The notes under the pieces were generated by a model. The model ran no database searches, was not told where the DNA came from, and was given only the letters and a program-made list of their open reading frames with translations. 64,000 nt of DNA from Sthenelais limicola. Lineage: Eukaryota > Annelida > Polychaeta > Phyllodocida > Sigalionidae. The DNA lies in assembly GCA_942159475.1 (NCBI GenBank), contig OW804096.1, forward strand, positions 138,383,972 through 138,447,971. Direction: 5' to 3'. The first letter of the stretch is position 1, and the number at the start of each line of letters is the position of its first letter. The position numbers were made by a program, and so were the translations under genes. This document shows positions 33,601 through 43,227 of this stretch, one piece after another.

Positions 33601-36600
33601 ACCTTGCAGTTTCTTGTTTGCGACCTGCAGACCCAGATCTGTGAAGAGTTGAATGGTAATGTCCATTTGCTTTTGTACAACTTCATTTGATTCACCTATT
33701 ATGAGCAGGTCGTCTAAATATTGTTTTGCTGTAATACCCTTGTGTTGGAGTGCTTGTACAAGAAACTCGGCCACCGATTGCATGACAAAGGCAGAGCTGT
33801 GAGCGCTGAAGGAGAGAACTTTAACAATACAGTATGTGTTGTCTACACATACAGCCGTCAGGGGCCAGTCCAAGGGGCACAGAGGGAAGTGTCTATAAGC
33901 GCGACTCAAATCAATGACAGCCATGGCAGGAACCACGCCCATTCCTCTGCACAATTTATTGTTGGTAGTTGGTGATAAGCTGGAGCACAATTATATCGAT
34001 TCTTGTGTATATGAGCATTGACGCCCCCTTCCGGGAAGGTGTAGTCAACTATAATTCTTCTTGAACTTGCATCTGATTTGGGTTGGGTCATATGTGGACT
34101 TACGTTAAGCCATGGCGTCAATGGGGGGCGTTGATAAGGTCCAGATATCTTGTTATGTTTCATCTCCTCCTTTATATACGCCCGAACATGAGCCATGTGC
34201 TGCTGTGCTGACAGATGATTCACTACAGACTGAGCATAGTAGCGGGGCCCCTCGACGTATTGCATCGGGAAACCAAAATTGACGCCTTCTAACACCATTT
34301 TGTCGCCTCTATGGTCTGTAGCAAGAGCATACCATTGTTCAATATTTAGTGTAGTGTTGATCAGAATTTTAGCACCTTTAAAATTCGGAACGTTGCAGTT
34401 CTTTACCTTCTCATATATGTCAGCCATTTTGGATTCCAGAAAGATATTGGGGTAAGGCCAATTTGTATATGCATCAAAGGCAATGTTCTTCGGACTGTCA
34501 TTTTCATTTTGCCTTGATATGAGGAATTATCAGATAATTCATACTCACAGACGTCTGTTTCACTTGCAATTAGGTCTTGTTCATTAAACACTGGTTCATG
34601 ATGTGGATATTGGACATTTTGGAGAAAGATTGGCACCTCTCTTGCGGCTTGCTCGCCATCAGTAGCTTCGATTCGATAGACTTGGTCTCGGTTGTCAGCC
34701 TTTGTTTCTGGCTGGAATTCAAGAACATTGTTGTTAGATATGCACATTGAACTGTCCAGTATTTCACATTTCCTCCTGTTCACATTTTCAATACATTGAG
34801 TGGATCCAACTTTGTTCGTAGTGATACATTTGTCTTCCGCAGAATCACTTCTGTCAGAGTGGTCGTGTTTATGTCAGCTATTTTGGATGTGTTCTCGTTC
34901 CCTGCGAGAATCGCGGGGGCACAAGGTTTCACGCGAGAAGCGGCTGCCATATTGGCTTGCCCGCTCTCGCTAGTATGGGCACCGCCATCTTGGATGGGGC
35001 GTGGCACATATGGTTTGACGATGACATATTCATTAGAGATAGAGTTGTATGTACGATTGGAACAGTCTGTAAAGTTGGTCAACTCACCGATCGATTCTAG
35101 TTGTGTAGTTGAACAGGAGGCTATTAGTTTTTTGACGTTGATGTTTGCTTCTTTTGGAATTGTTGGTTATTACTTCGACCAGCACCAGCGCCGCTGTGGA
35201 GATTGGCCTGGGCCGTCCTTTTGTTTTGACAATCCTTGACGGCGTGGGAATTTTCTCTCTCTTTCATTGCAAAATAACAATATCCGCAGAAATGTAGAAA
35301 CTTAGTGCCACCCTCCGTGTGACTGTTCTTGTGCGCACAGTTGTCGAAATTAAAGTCTCTACAGATCGCTTGGTTGTTTGTTTTGCTTGTGTCAACCCTT
35401 TTTGTACCTTGTGTATCCCAGGCCATTTTAACACGATAATCATTGAACACATCCATATGGGACCACTCGTTCTGGTCTTCTAGATTCAGATCCAGGCACG
35501 CCTTGGACCATGCATGCGCCAAGTCCGAAGGGCTGTATCTTCAGCTAGAGTCACAAGATGGTGGAGCATATACCAAGCAGTGGAACCGTATCTACAATTG
35601 TTCCTTGTCATTCATGCGAAACCGCAGGTATACTATGCAAGGGACAGCTCTCTCTTCTGTTTCTTCATACGAGCCGCCATATCTGGGGGAAAGGAAGTTT
35701 CAGGGGCATTGAAAATATCAACCCTACCTTGTCTTCCTGTGGACCTGTACTGTGCGTCAAGGGCCCTCTTTACAACCTTCGAAGACCGGTATCTTGCTGT
35801 TAAGCGTCAAGGACAAGGGAGAGAGTCATTGTCAGAGGCTGACTCCTCAGAAGTGTCAGCCGGCTGTTGTGACCTGTAAGAGTTTGCTGGGTGTTGGCTC
35901 CGTAGAGGCGGCTGTCATGGCAGTCACAGCTTTTCTTGGTCCGCCGTCCATAGTGATGGTGGGTATCTCTAGTATGTTGGCGTTTAAATGGGCATTTAAA
36001 TGTCACTGTAGTGTGGTCTGAGTCAGCAGATTGTTCAAAGTCAAGTTCGGAAGCTTCCCTTCACGATCTTTTGGGCGTGCGACACACTTCATGAGCAGGG
36101 GGAGGCGAGTAATATTGGCTCTGGTGTCTGTCATGGTGGCTTGTAGTGGCTCTCGCAGTCTGTATAGCCGTCGTGCAAATCTGGGTCAGCATATCTGACA
36201 TTTGCTGCATCGGATTGTCGCAACTTTTCGGGGCGTTTCTGGGCCTTCCACGCCTTTTCGGAGTAACTTTGTCTTTCTTCTAGCTCTTAGACCACGCCTT
36301 GGCAATACTTTGTTAGGGGTCTGAGGCGGTACACCTTCTTCCCTGCCGGCTGGTTCCCTCAAAGCATTGTCCTCGGCATTGTCCGCCATATTGGCTGCAG
36401 CTTGCTCGGCCCTTTCTTCTTCAGTAAAGTCTTCTTTTTAAGTTTCTTTCTCGTGCCCCTGGTCGTCAACTGTTATCTCTTCCTCTTGTTTTTTGAGTTT
36501 CTCTGCCTTTTTAGTGGCTTTGGCGGCAGTATTGGATGCTTTAGGAGGCATAGCGCTTGGTTCAACAAGGATTTCGCTGTGTATGTGTTGGCAGCGATAG

Positions 36601-39600
36601 TCCAAGTGGCGTGCATGCGAGCGCGGGGATAGTTGAATTACAAGTCATGAGGTGGCGCCACCCATAATGCCCTCTAATGGTTCCGCCATTAGCAGCCTAA
36701 TGTGATCTTGTGAAAAAAACGCTTTGAAAAATATCAATTTTGCAACTTTCCTGAAACACATCACATTTGTCTTTGGAAGTTTGTAGTAGCCTCACAAATC
36801 AGAAAATAGCACAACGACCCATACATGTGTTTTCATTTCTATGAATCATAATAAAAATCATAACTAAAGACTCAGAAAAATGAAATTTATTTTCGACGGT
36901 AAATAAAAATGAAAAAAAAATTCAAATAGTGAAAAAATAGTTTTTTCTGGGTTATTAATTCAAAATTTGCATCACACATTTGTTATTTTCAGAATAAAAA
37001 TAAGCATGCTTTCTATAAAAAAGAGGCATAGCATTATTGGTCAATAATACTCTTTCCAAAACTGTTAATTTTATTTATATTGAGGCAATATAGATAGAAA
37101 ATATTAATTATGAAGTCAAGGTACTTTGAGATGAGCCCCCTTTTTGGTTCCCTTTTGGTCTTCATTGGTCATTTTGAGGTCACAAAATTTGAAGCAATGT
37201 AAATCAAGAATGAGAACAGCGACCCATTGATTTTTTCCTATTTTTATGACCAGAATCACTTCAAGAATCAAACACCAAAGTTTCAGAAAAATGACATTTA
37301 TTTGCATTTTACTAAATAGTAGCATTTGCCTTTAAATGTTATGAACCTGGGAATTTCTGAATAGCCACTTCTGTTGGATATTGAGAAATGTATTCATACT
37401 CGATACATAGATGTGATATCAACAAATTGTCATGCATATCTGAGTGAAATCACCAGAAATATGTACTACACTGATCATCTCAAATAACGCATATTAAAGA
37501 CAGTAATCCGGTTGACAATACAGTTCAACATAATCAAACAGACTACTTGAATAAAGGCCATTACTAAACATACTTAGCTATACTTAGTGTTGTGGATTTT
37601 CAATCTGATTTAGCAGAATTTACTAAATGTGTTGATCTACTAATTGTACATTTTCTGAAAATCGGACCAATCCATCATCATGCATTTTTAAGTGCATATC
37701 TCTCTAACATGTGGAAGCACCATTGATTGCAAATGCCATTTAAAGATATATGCGGGTGTCAACACCCACGCCACCTAGCGGCTCCTATTTGTCTTTGAAA
37801 TATTTCCTTATCATCATAAGTTGAGATGTATTTGTGCACCATTTTCAATATCTACAGGGTTTATTTTTATTACAGCAGTTTTGGGTCATGTTTTTTAGGA
37901 TTCATTTTCATTGATTATGCTGCTTGATTACTAAATTTGGGTGATGTGGTCAATTTCAAATGACCACAACTTTTTTTTAACCACGTCAACATACTATTTT
38001 TCTTTAGTAAATCTGTAGCATAATATACCAAATATATGTGTAGAAAGTATTAATGAAAAGTCACTGATCATTATTTTTTTATATAATGAAATGTGAAGAA
38101 AAACACATTTTTCCATAGACTTCAATGCTAAAGCACTGTTATTTTTAAGTGGCTGTAGAAAAAAAAGTAAGTCGATGAGATGTACTTTTTTTTCATTTCT
38201 TGCTTTCTTATGTAGTCAGGAATGATCCCTCAACGTTTCATAAAAAAGTCACCGACCAATTTTTTTTCCATTGAATACCCGCATATACCTTTAAAATCCC
38301 CTAAAACGTTCTAAAGACTTAAACTTGATTCACAATTGTGATGTGTTTCAGGAAAATGAGTCATAAGTCGCAAAAAATTGATTTTGAGATATCATTAGAT
38401 TTGAAAAGATGAGATCAAGCTGATTCCAATGATAGTAAACAGTCTAATAATCTTATAAGTATTTCTAGATTTTAAGTTTTGATATTTTCGTTTTTAAAAA
38501 AAAAATTTCCAATATTTCTGGTGGGTCAATAAACAGTAAAGTAACTAAATAAAGTCCATATGAGGACCTTTAAAACGAAAGGATATATTACATAGATTGT
38601 CCTGAAATTTGATACATTGATTGATACAGCTATAAGTGATAAACCCTCCAAAAATTAGAACATTCCAATAATGTGATCTTGTGATAGAAACACTTTGAAA
38701 AATATCAATTTTGCGACTTATGACTCAGTTTCCTAAAACACATCACAATTGACAAAATGATAAGGAAAATAATACTAACCATCATCAGTCTTGCGGGGAT
38801 CGGTCACATCACACTGATTGCTACCACGCATGTGCTGACATAACTGATATTCCAGCACGTCCATTTTGTCATTAATAGTGTTGAAGTTCTGCAATAAGAT
38901 AAGATAAGATAAGATAAGATAAGATACTACTTTATTCATCGAGATTCACAGTGTACATCAATGGAGTTGGCAATGCGAATTAAAAATAGAAAAACAGATA
39001 GAACAGGTATGTCGACATCTAGATAGGATCCAGCTATCCCAGCCGCTACCTTTTACTCAATAGAGAGTAATTGTAATTTAGGATAATGCTAATCAATTAA
39101 ATTATACCATCAAATCAAGGTCTGGTGGCAATGTATTTAAAAATATAATATCTAAAATATAATATATAAGAGAAGTGCACTCTACCAAGTATTTTAATGG
39201 TGATAAGTGAAGGGTTAAGGAAAGAAAATAGGTATGTGGGTCAGATTTTCAGAAAATGTACAATTCGTTTTTACCAATCCTCTCTAATAACCCGCATTTA
39301 ATACAAAAATGAGCTTCAAAATGTAGTTTAACATAACAGAACTGATACTTTAAATCAATGCGATACCAAATATACTCAGCTATACCCGGTATTAATCTTT
39401 TTTTAGCCAAATTTAGCAGAATTGCCTTATTGTGTAGAGCTGGCAATTGTACATTTTCTGAAAATCTGACCCATATGTTGAAGTCATGAGCCGAAAAATT
39501 GGTATTTTTCAAAGTGATTTGCTATAAAAATCTCTTTGTAGGAATATTTCATCTTTAGGGTATCTAACCCTACGTTAAGTTGTATGAATATCAAAAATAA

Positions 39601-42600
39601 AAACATCAAACTTCAAAAAATAGAAATACTCATTAGCTGTCCTAATTATTAGAACCTGCTTGATTTCATATTTTCAAATATGATGTTATCTCAAAATCCG
39701 TTTTTGAGACTTTTTCTGGGACTCTTCACATCGATAAATGTATGTGCCATATAACAGAACAATGAAAACATTCCCACAAAAATTTCTTGCTAAACAACAA
39801 ATTACTTCTTCTGCAATTTCATTAAATATTCTACACTAATTCCACTAATACTAAGGCATGGGGCAAAAACCTCTACAGGAGTCCTGGTCAACTACAAAGA
39901 TATTTAGTATAAAAGTATGTTTCGCCTAATGCCAGAATCCTACCTAAATAGTACAAGGGTAAGATTTTCAGAAAATGTACAATTCATCTTCAACAATCCT
40001 CTCAAATAACCCCAATTTATGACAGAAGTGAGCTTCAAAATGCAGTTGAATATAACAGAACTGATACATTAAATCAATGCGATACTAAATAGATTCAGAT
40101 ATACCCGGTATTCATCATTTTTTAGCCTAGTTTAGCACAGTTTCCTAAATGTGTAGAGCTGCCAATTGTACATTTTCTGAAATCTGACCTAACTATACAT
40201 GTATTATTATTACTTCTAACAGGCACCCCATAGTCCCTTGTGACTGAAATGTCAAGAACAGGGGCACTGGGCCTCCCAGCCCACATCCTGGTCATATAGG
40301 AGCGGTCAACACTTCGTATAAGGACACGTTCTTAAAGTAGTGATACAGTATATGAAGGACTGAGGCAAAGTGAATAATTTAATGAAAGAAAAAATAATCA
40401 TTTAATTTTTAAAAATAGTCTGAACTTTTCCTTGTGGGCAATTAACGTTAAAGTAACTAAATATATTCCCTACAAACACCTTGAAAATGCAGGAATACAT
40501 TTGAAACACTATCCTGAATTTTTAGTACATAGATTTGTAGGACTAAGAGCACTAAACCCTGTAAAAATCCGACATTTGACTACAGAGATCTTGTTAAAGA
40601 AACACTTTAAAAAATATCATTTTTGCGACTTGTGACTCATTTACCTGAAAGACATCACATATCACAAATTTTCATCTATGTGAAATCACAAAATCTGTGC
40701 CAGCTATTTCATGGTAAACTTGTAACTCTCAACTATCAACAATAACAATTTTTGTATAAGATAAGATAAGATAAGATAAGATAAGAGAATCTTTTATTTG
40801 TCTGACTTAATACAATATACAATAATGGAACGACAAAAGGGTCTACATGCCTATATGAAAAGTTAATTCCATTTCTGCCGGCGGTTACCTTAAATTTTGA
40901 TTTTTAACTTAGGTTATAAGAAGGAGAAATACAATATAATAATGTTGAGTAAATGAGTTGTGTCAGATGGACCTACGACTAACAATAAGAATGGAAACAA
41001 ATAAAGTAGAGTAAATAAAATACAATACAAATGACCTTTCAATAGTGTTTTTCTTCTTGGGTATACTCCCAAGGGGTTCGATGGACTTAGTTATAACATG
41101 AGATGGTAAATTTATTAGTCAATTACCTGAGTTTAATTAGTGTCGGTATTATGTACACAAGTATGGACGTTCTGTTGTAATCATACATTGGATATACTTC
41201 CAAGTATTTCGGTCAAGTGAAACAATATATTGAATGATAGTAACTATAATGATAACCACAGCCGCACAACCGCAGCCCAAATTTGCGACAGTCGCTATAA
41301 ATAAATTCACTCTCTTTATGGTAAAATATCAGTTAAAGTATGAAATATATAATTTCCGCATCTCCAGGAATCAGTTAGGAAGGTTCAGACTCACAACATA
41401 CTAGAATATTGGTAAGAAATTCCGTTACTCGTGATTCTAGCCTAGAACAGCGAGAAGAGTCACTTTAAGTTAAACTGATTATAAAGTTAAATAGAAAAAT
41501 AGTTGATTAGATCGCGCACAAATAATTGATACCGAGAATTTGTTTCCTTTGGAAACACAGAATATATACATCAAGTTAAACTGATTATGAAGTTAAATAG
41601 AAAAATAGTTGATTAAATCATTGATTAACTTAATAAACTTATAACTTGTTTTGCATATTCTCGTGCATAATACCCTAGATAACGCAAGAAAAAAAGTTCT
41701 CCATCCAATACCTTGAACTAATTGAATAAAATTGATTTAAATGTTAAAAAATAGAATAAATTGAAAACAAATTCTGGGACTCAATTTGATAGATAACCAC
41801 AGCCACATCATATCATCACCATGAGATTATACTTACAATGAGTGTACTCCTCATTATATTACAGGAATCGAATAACAATATAAAATCTTAATTGTGATGT
41901 GTTTCAGGAAAATGAGTCATAAGTCGCAAAATTGATATTTTTCAAAGTGTTTTTTTCACAAGATCCCATTATTGGAATGTTATCAGCTTTGAAGAGTTTG
42001 TCACTTATAGTTATGTCAATCGGTGTATCAAATTTCAGGACAATCTATGTAATATATCCTTTCATTGTAAAGGTCCTCATATGGACTACATTTAGTTAGT
42101 TTACTGTTAAATTACACCCAGAAATATTGGAAACTTTATTTTTTAAAAACGAAAATATCAGACTTAAATTCTAGAAATACTTATTATTTTATTAGACTGT
42201 TTACTATCATTGGAATCGGCTTGATGTCATCTTTTCAAATATAATAGTATCTCAAAATCCATTTTTTGCGACTTATGACTCATTTTCCTGAAACACATCA
42301 CAATTAATTTACACGTATACTCACTGCTTCCACCCAGGATGTGTTTCTAGGGACGAGAGAGCCATCGGTGATTGCCCATTCAATCTTCTTATCTTGGTTT
42401 TCAAGCTCATCTACAATGCCCTTCCTGAGGTCGCGGAATGATGTCCCTAGGACGCCCACCAATTCCTTCAGTTCCTTGAGGTCTGTTGCTACCTTCAGCA
42501 CAACTTGTCCCTGAACTTTTAGATAATCGCCCTGTGCCTTTAATTCTTGCCGTATCATTTGTCCTTGGTTCTTTATCTCTGAAGTCAGATCCTTTAAATC

Positions 42601-42801
42601 AGTTTCAGCACCAAATTTAGAAGTCAATCTTCTCAATTTGTCAAGATAGTTTGTGGCTCCCTCTGCTTTTGTTTCAAGCTCTGCTCTCATGGTATTCTGG
42701 TCAGTTTCCTGGGTCAGTGCAGGCAAGGTATCATCACCAAAAATGGTTACCACTTGCATGGCCAGCCAAGCTAGCAGTAGGACAGTGCTATGTCCACCCA
42801 T
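24384..42801 (-). CDS. secreted fibrinogen-related (FReD) protein, five exons
   Basis: Exons on the minus strand: 42325-42801, 38780-38888, 29877-29986, 26184-26460 and 24384-24619. All introns are GT-AG, phases match (0, 1, 0, 1), and the total is 402 codons plus TGA. Product: signal peptide (1-22), coiled-coil region (about 45-155), a short linker with two Cys, and a fibrinogen C-terminal domain from about residue 198 to the end. The domain shows the first disulfide pair (FEC, AYC), WTVIQRR, NWAAYREGFG, GEFWLGNDNIH, the Asp-rich calcium site (STVDDDHDAN), the second Cys pair (VNCA, TGC), ANLNG and GIYWGGW. Such ficolin/tachylectin/FREP-like proteins are secreted oligomeric lectins that bind acetylated sugars, often in innate immunity; the exact ligand cannot be read here. 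The 18-kb gene is mostly transposable elements within introns, yet the coding frame is undamaged. Confidence 0.9.
24611..25175 (-). repeat. 70-bp tandem array containing the exon 5 splice acceptor
   Basis: Eight copies of a 70-bp unit and a final short step: the conserved CTGGAAGC (plus strand) starts at 24620, 24690, 24760, 24830, 24900, 24968, 25038, 25108 and 25163. Each unit carries GCTTCCAGGTGAT or a close variant on the minus strand, that is, a copy of the acceptor and the first exon bases. Confidence 0.9.
25320..25729 (+). mobile_element. MITE-2 in FReD intron 4
   Basis: Full length, 410 bp, flanked by ATAT; interior rather diverged. Confidence 0.88.
25771..25921 (-). mobile_element. 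MITE-1, internally deleted
   Basis: About 150 bp with a decayed left end and an intact right end (one substitution in GGCCC). It lies 21 bp from the next MITE-1 copy. Confidence 0.75.
25943..26177 (-). mobile_element. MITE-1 abutting the exon 4 splice donor
   Basis: 235 bp, flanked by ACAT at 25939-25942 and 26178-26181. The right-hand ACAT read on the minus strand is ATGT, positions +3 to +6 of the exon 4 donor GTATGT. The insertion duplicated part of the splice site and so preserved it. Confidence 0.92.
26184..26460 (-). CDS. FReD gene exon 4
   Basis: 277 bp, residues 233-324 and the first base of the next codon. Encodes the VIQRR, GEFWLGND and LRVDLEDW core blocks of the fibrinogen domain. 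The acceptor TTTAAG is weak in pyrimidines. The donor GTATGT is partly a MITE target duplication. Confidence 0.93.
26475..26600 (+). mobile_element. MITE-2 fragment beside exon 4 acceptor
   Basis: Diverged left end (GAAAAATGAGTCACAAGCC) and about 100 bp of interior, 15 bp upstream of the exon 4 acceptor. Confidence 0.6.
26866..27409 (+). mobile_element. MITE-3 (TTAA-flanked) with CTCF-like motif
   Basis: 544 bp with inverted ends AGATATATG / CATATAACT, flanked by TTAA on both sides (26862-26865, 27410-27413). TTAA duplication is typical of piggyBac-type transposons (Kolobok and Sola3 share it). A second copy is at 37744-38290. No coding capacity. Confidence 0.85.
26891..26906 (-). promoter_or_regulatory. 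CTCF-like motif in MITE-3
   Basis: The minus strand reads GCCACTAGGGGGCGTG, a near-ideal match to the published CTCF core. It lies about 25 bp inside the left end of the element. Confidence 0.5.
27560..27972 (+). mobile_element. MITE-2 with ATTT duplication
   Basis: About 413 bp, flanked by ATTT on both sides. The right end carries a short duplicated stretch (ACACATTTACATCAC). Confidence 0.85.
28348..28439 (-). pseudogene. tRNA-derived sequence (SINE head or tRNA pseudogene)
   Basis: The minus strand reads GCATAGCTCAGTGGCAGAGC, a good D arm and A-box, followed by an AAGTTTGAGTCTTGCC B-box relative. A run of about 11 T (28348-28359) could stop Pol III. The anticodon arm does not fold cleanly, so no isotype is given. 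Confidence 0.45.
28641..28761. repeat. near-perfect foldback hairpin, about 58-bp arms
   Basis: Left arm starts AATACCCTCGGTTTTGGATT at 28641 and the right arm ends AACCTCGGGTATT at 28761. The arms match almost base for base over about 58 bp, with only a few loop bases. It could be a foldback transposon or a source of a long hairpin RNA within FReD intron 3. Confidence 0.85.
29029..29436 (+). mobile_element. MITE-2, left of a back-to-back pair
   Basis: 408 bp, flanked by ATAT; the right ATAT (29437-29440) is also the left flank of the next copy. Confidence 0.88.
29441..29848 (-). mobile_element. MITE-2, right of a back-to-back pair
   Basis: 408 bp in the opposite orientation to its neighbour, sharing one ATAT with it and followed by ATAT at 29849-29852. 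It ends 28 bp from the exon 3 boundary. Confidence 0.88.
29877..29986 (-). CDS. FReD gene exon 3
   Basis: 110 bp (acceptor CTAACAG, donor GTGAGT), residues 196-232. It carries the start of the fibrinogen domain, including both Cys of the first disulfide and the WT that leads into VIQRR of exon 4. Confidence 0.93.
29987..31122. other. FReD intron 2, 3' part
   Basis: AT-rich intron with no gene. A MITE-2 interior fragment lies near 31015-31083. Confidence 0.5.
31123..31357 (-). mobile_element. MITE-1 in FReD intron 2
   Basis: 235 bp with both ends; the right end has one substitution. The flanking bases do not match, so the target duplication has decayed. Confidence 0.82.
31406..31740 (+). mobile_element. 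MITE-2, 3' truncated
   Basis: Left end intact (preceded by ATTT). The copy stops after the GACATTCCAATCATT block and lacks the right end. Confidence 0.82.
31928..32673 (-). pseudogene. tyrosine recombinase remnant of second DIRS-like element
   Basis: Three frame pieces: 32673-32431 with the first catalytic Arg (MGMLRQSNLAP), 32412-32170 for the middle, and 32179-31928 with HIIRRGSASYAYN (His and Arg) and the late Tyr (SYIRPFF). A 10-bp repeat array interrupts the last piece between THGT and SYIRPF but keeps the frame open. Confidence 0.8.
31993..32056. repeat. 10-bp tandem array in recombinase ORF
   Basis: Six units of GCATGCCACC in tandem. 60 bp is a multiple of three, so the recombinase frame survives the array. 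Confidence 0.92.
32930..33990 (-). pseudogene. RT/RNase H remnant of second DIRS-like element
   Basis: A 299-codon frame (33990-33091) has the first RT Asp in AVIDLSRAYRHF, the YLDD catalytic motif (AKQYLDDLLIIGES), and RNase H acidic blocks (WADACLKGGGA, HREAINCLAA, IHCDNTAAVF). The RNase H tail continues in another frame to about 32930 with HVPGVQMVIADALSQ. Confidence 0.88.
33906..36389 (-). pseudogene. gag-like and RT N-terminal remnants, second DIRS-like element
   Basis: Several overlapping frame pieces: 36389-36186 (N-terminal), 35522-35124 with a Cys/His cluster (ICRDFNFDNCAH and FCGYCYF), 35082-34780, 34783-34403, and 34427-33906, whose end begins the RT (RRIIVDYTFPEGGVNAHI). The Cys/His cluster resembles the one in the first DIRS element's ORF1. 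Not translatable as one protein. Confidence 0.72.
36700..36764 (+). mobile_element. MITE-2 terminal fragment
   Basis: The last 65 bp of a copy, with a small deletion in the terminal repeat. Confidence 0.7.
36765..37439. other. FReD intron 2, AT-rich
   Basis: No gene or repeat family recognised. Confidence 0.45.
37440..37668 (-). mobile_element. MITE-1, diverged
   Basis: The right two-thirds is clear; the left end is decayed. Confidence 0.65.
37744..38290 (+). mobile_element. MITE-3, second copy
   Basis: 547 bp, similar end to end to 26866-27409, with ends AGATATATGCGGGT / ACCCGCATATACCT and TTAA on both sides (37740-37743, 38291-38294). Confidence 0.87.
37767..37782 (-). promoter_or_regulatory. 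CTCF-like motif in second MITE-3
   Basis: The minus strand reads GCCGCTAGGTGGCGTG at the same place in the element as the site at 26891-26906, with two changes that CTCF consensus tables allow. Confidence 0.42.
38338..38746 (+). mobile_element. MITE-2 beside exon 2
   Basis: 409 bp with AATT on both sides; its end is 33 bp from the exon 2 boundary. Confidence 0.9.
38780..38888 (-). CDS. FReD gene exon 2
   Basis: 109 bp, residues 160-195 plus one base. A short linker with two Cys (QLC, NQC) that may link subunits. The acceptor is TTATTGCAG, immediately downstream of a LINE (TATCT)n tail. The donor is GTTAGT. Confidence 0.9.
38893..39230 (-). mobile_element. LINE/SINE 3' end with (TATCT)n tail
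   Basis: On the minus strand, non-coding DNA leads to AATAAAGTAG followed by about six TATCT units, the style of tail seen on CR1/L2-type elements. The tail ends a few bases from the exon 2 acceptor. The 5' border is uncertain. Confidence 0.55.
39238..39472 (-). mobile_element. MITE-1 in FReD intron 1
   Basis: 235 bp, both ends good; flanks ATGT and ATAT differ by one base. Confidence 0.87.
39485..39730 (-). mobile_element. MITE-2, degenerate and deleted
   Basis: Recognisable from the GGTATTTTTCAAAGTG and AATATGATGTTATCTCAAAATCC blocks; most of the middle is missing. Confidence 0.6.
39957..40189 (-). mobile_element. MITE-1
   Basis: About 233 bp, both ends with single-base losses. Confidence 0.82.
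40425..40658 (+). mobile_element. MITE-2, 3' half only
   Basis: Starts in mid-element and runs to a slightly altered right end (TTTACCTGAAAGACATCAC). Confidence 0.72.
40757..41010 (-). mobile_element. LINE/SINE 3' end with (TATCT)n-type tail
   Basis: A second minus-strand insertion with a TTATC-repeat tail (40757-40785), preceded on that strand by non-coding sequence including AAATAAAAGATTCTC. Its body differs from the copy at 38893, so it is a different family or subfamily. Confidence 0.5.
41464..41655. repeat. dispersed repeat with 104-bp internal tandem unit, copy 1
   Basis: Shares the order of blocks and the same right border (AACTTATAACTTGTT) with 46338-46576. The unit contains TTTCCTTTGGAAAC, a partial palindrome. 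Confidence 0.7.
41894..42301 (-). mobile_element. MITE-2 beside exon 1 donor
   Basis: 408 bp with AATT on both sides; ends 23 bp from the exon 1 boundary. Confidence 0.9.
42325..42801 (-). CDS. FReD gene exon 1
   Basis: 477 bp, residues 1-159. Starts at the ATG at 42801: MGGHST followed by a hydrophobic stretch (VLLLAWLAMQVVTIF), a signal peptide. The rest is charged and heptad-rich (coiled coil, KLRRLTSKFG to VDELENQDKKIEW), likely for trimerisation. The donor is GTGAGT. Upstream, an ATTATACAATG at about 42903-42913 (minus) could be a TATA box; no other promoter signal was evident. Confidence 0.88.
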
Positions 42802-42992
42802 ATTGGGTTTGTGATAGATGTATAGTGGTGAAAGTGAGTTGAGAGTTGTTTATTGTCTCCAGTGCCACTCCTCAATGGGTGAAGATGCTATGAATGTTCA
42901 CATTGTATAATCCCAGTCAAGGATGTGTCGCGATGCGCTGACATTATCAGAGATATTTCCGGGAGATCAGATATTGATGTCTGGATACATAT

Positions 42993-43227
42993 GGGTCAAA
43001 TTTTCAGAAAATGTACAATTGGCAGCTGTACTCATTTCGTAAATTCTGCTAAATTAGGCTGCAATCTGGCCAATACTAGGTAAATTCGAGTATATTCGGC
43101 ATTGCATTGATTCTAGCAAACTGTTTGGTTAGGTTGAACTGTATTTTGAACTTTATTTTCGTCTGAAATTTGGGTTATTTGAGAAGATTGGTGAAGTTGA
43201 ATTGTACATTTTCTGAAAATCTGACCC
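42993..43227 (+). mobile_element. MITE-1 upstream of FReD gene
   Basis: 235 bp with ATAT on both sides, about 190 bp upstream of the FReD start codon. Confidence 0.9.

Larger units (their letters stand above)
31928..36640 (-). mobile_element. decayed DIRS-like retrotransposon in FReD intron 2
   Basis: Minus-strand order gag-like, RT/RNase H, tyrosine recombinase, as in the 3.4-21.9 kb element, but only distantly similar to it and broken by many stops and frameshifts. It lies in the intron in the same orientation as the host gene. Terminal repeats were not found, so both borders are approximate. Confidence 0.8.
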
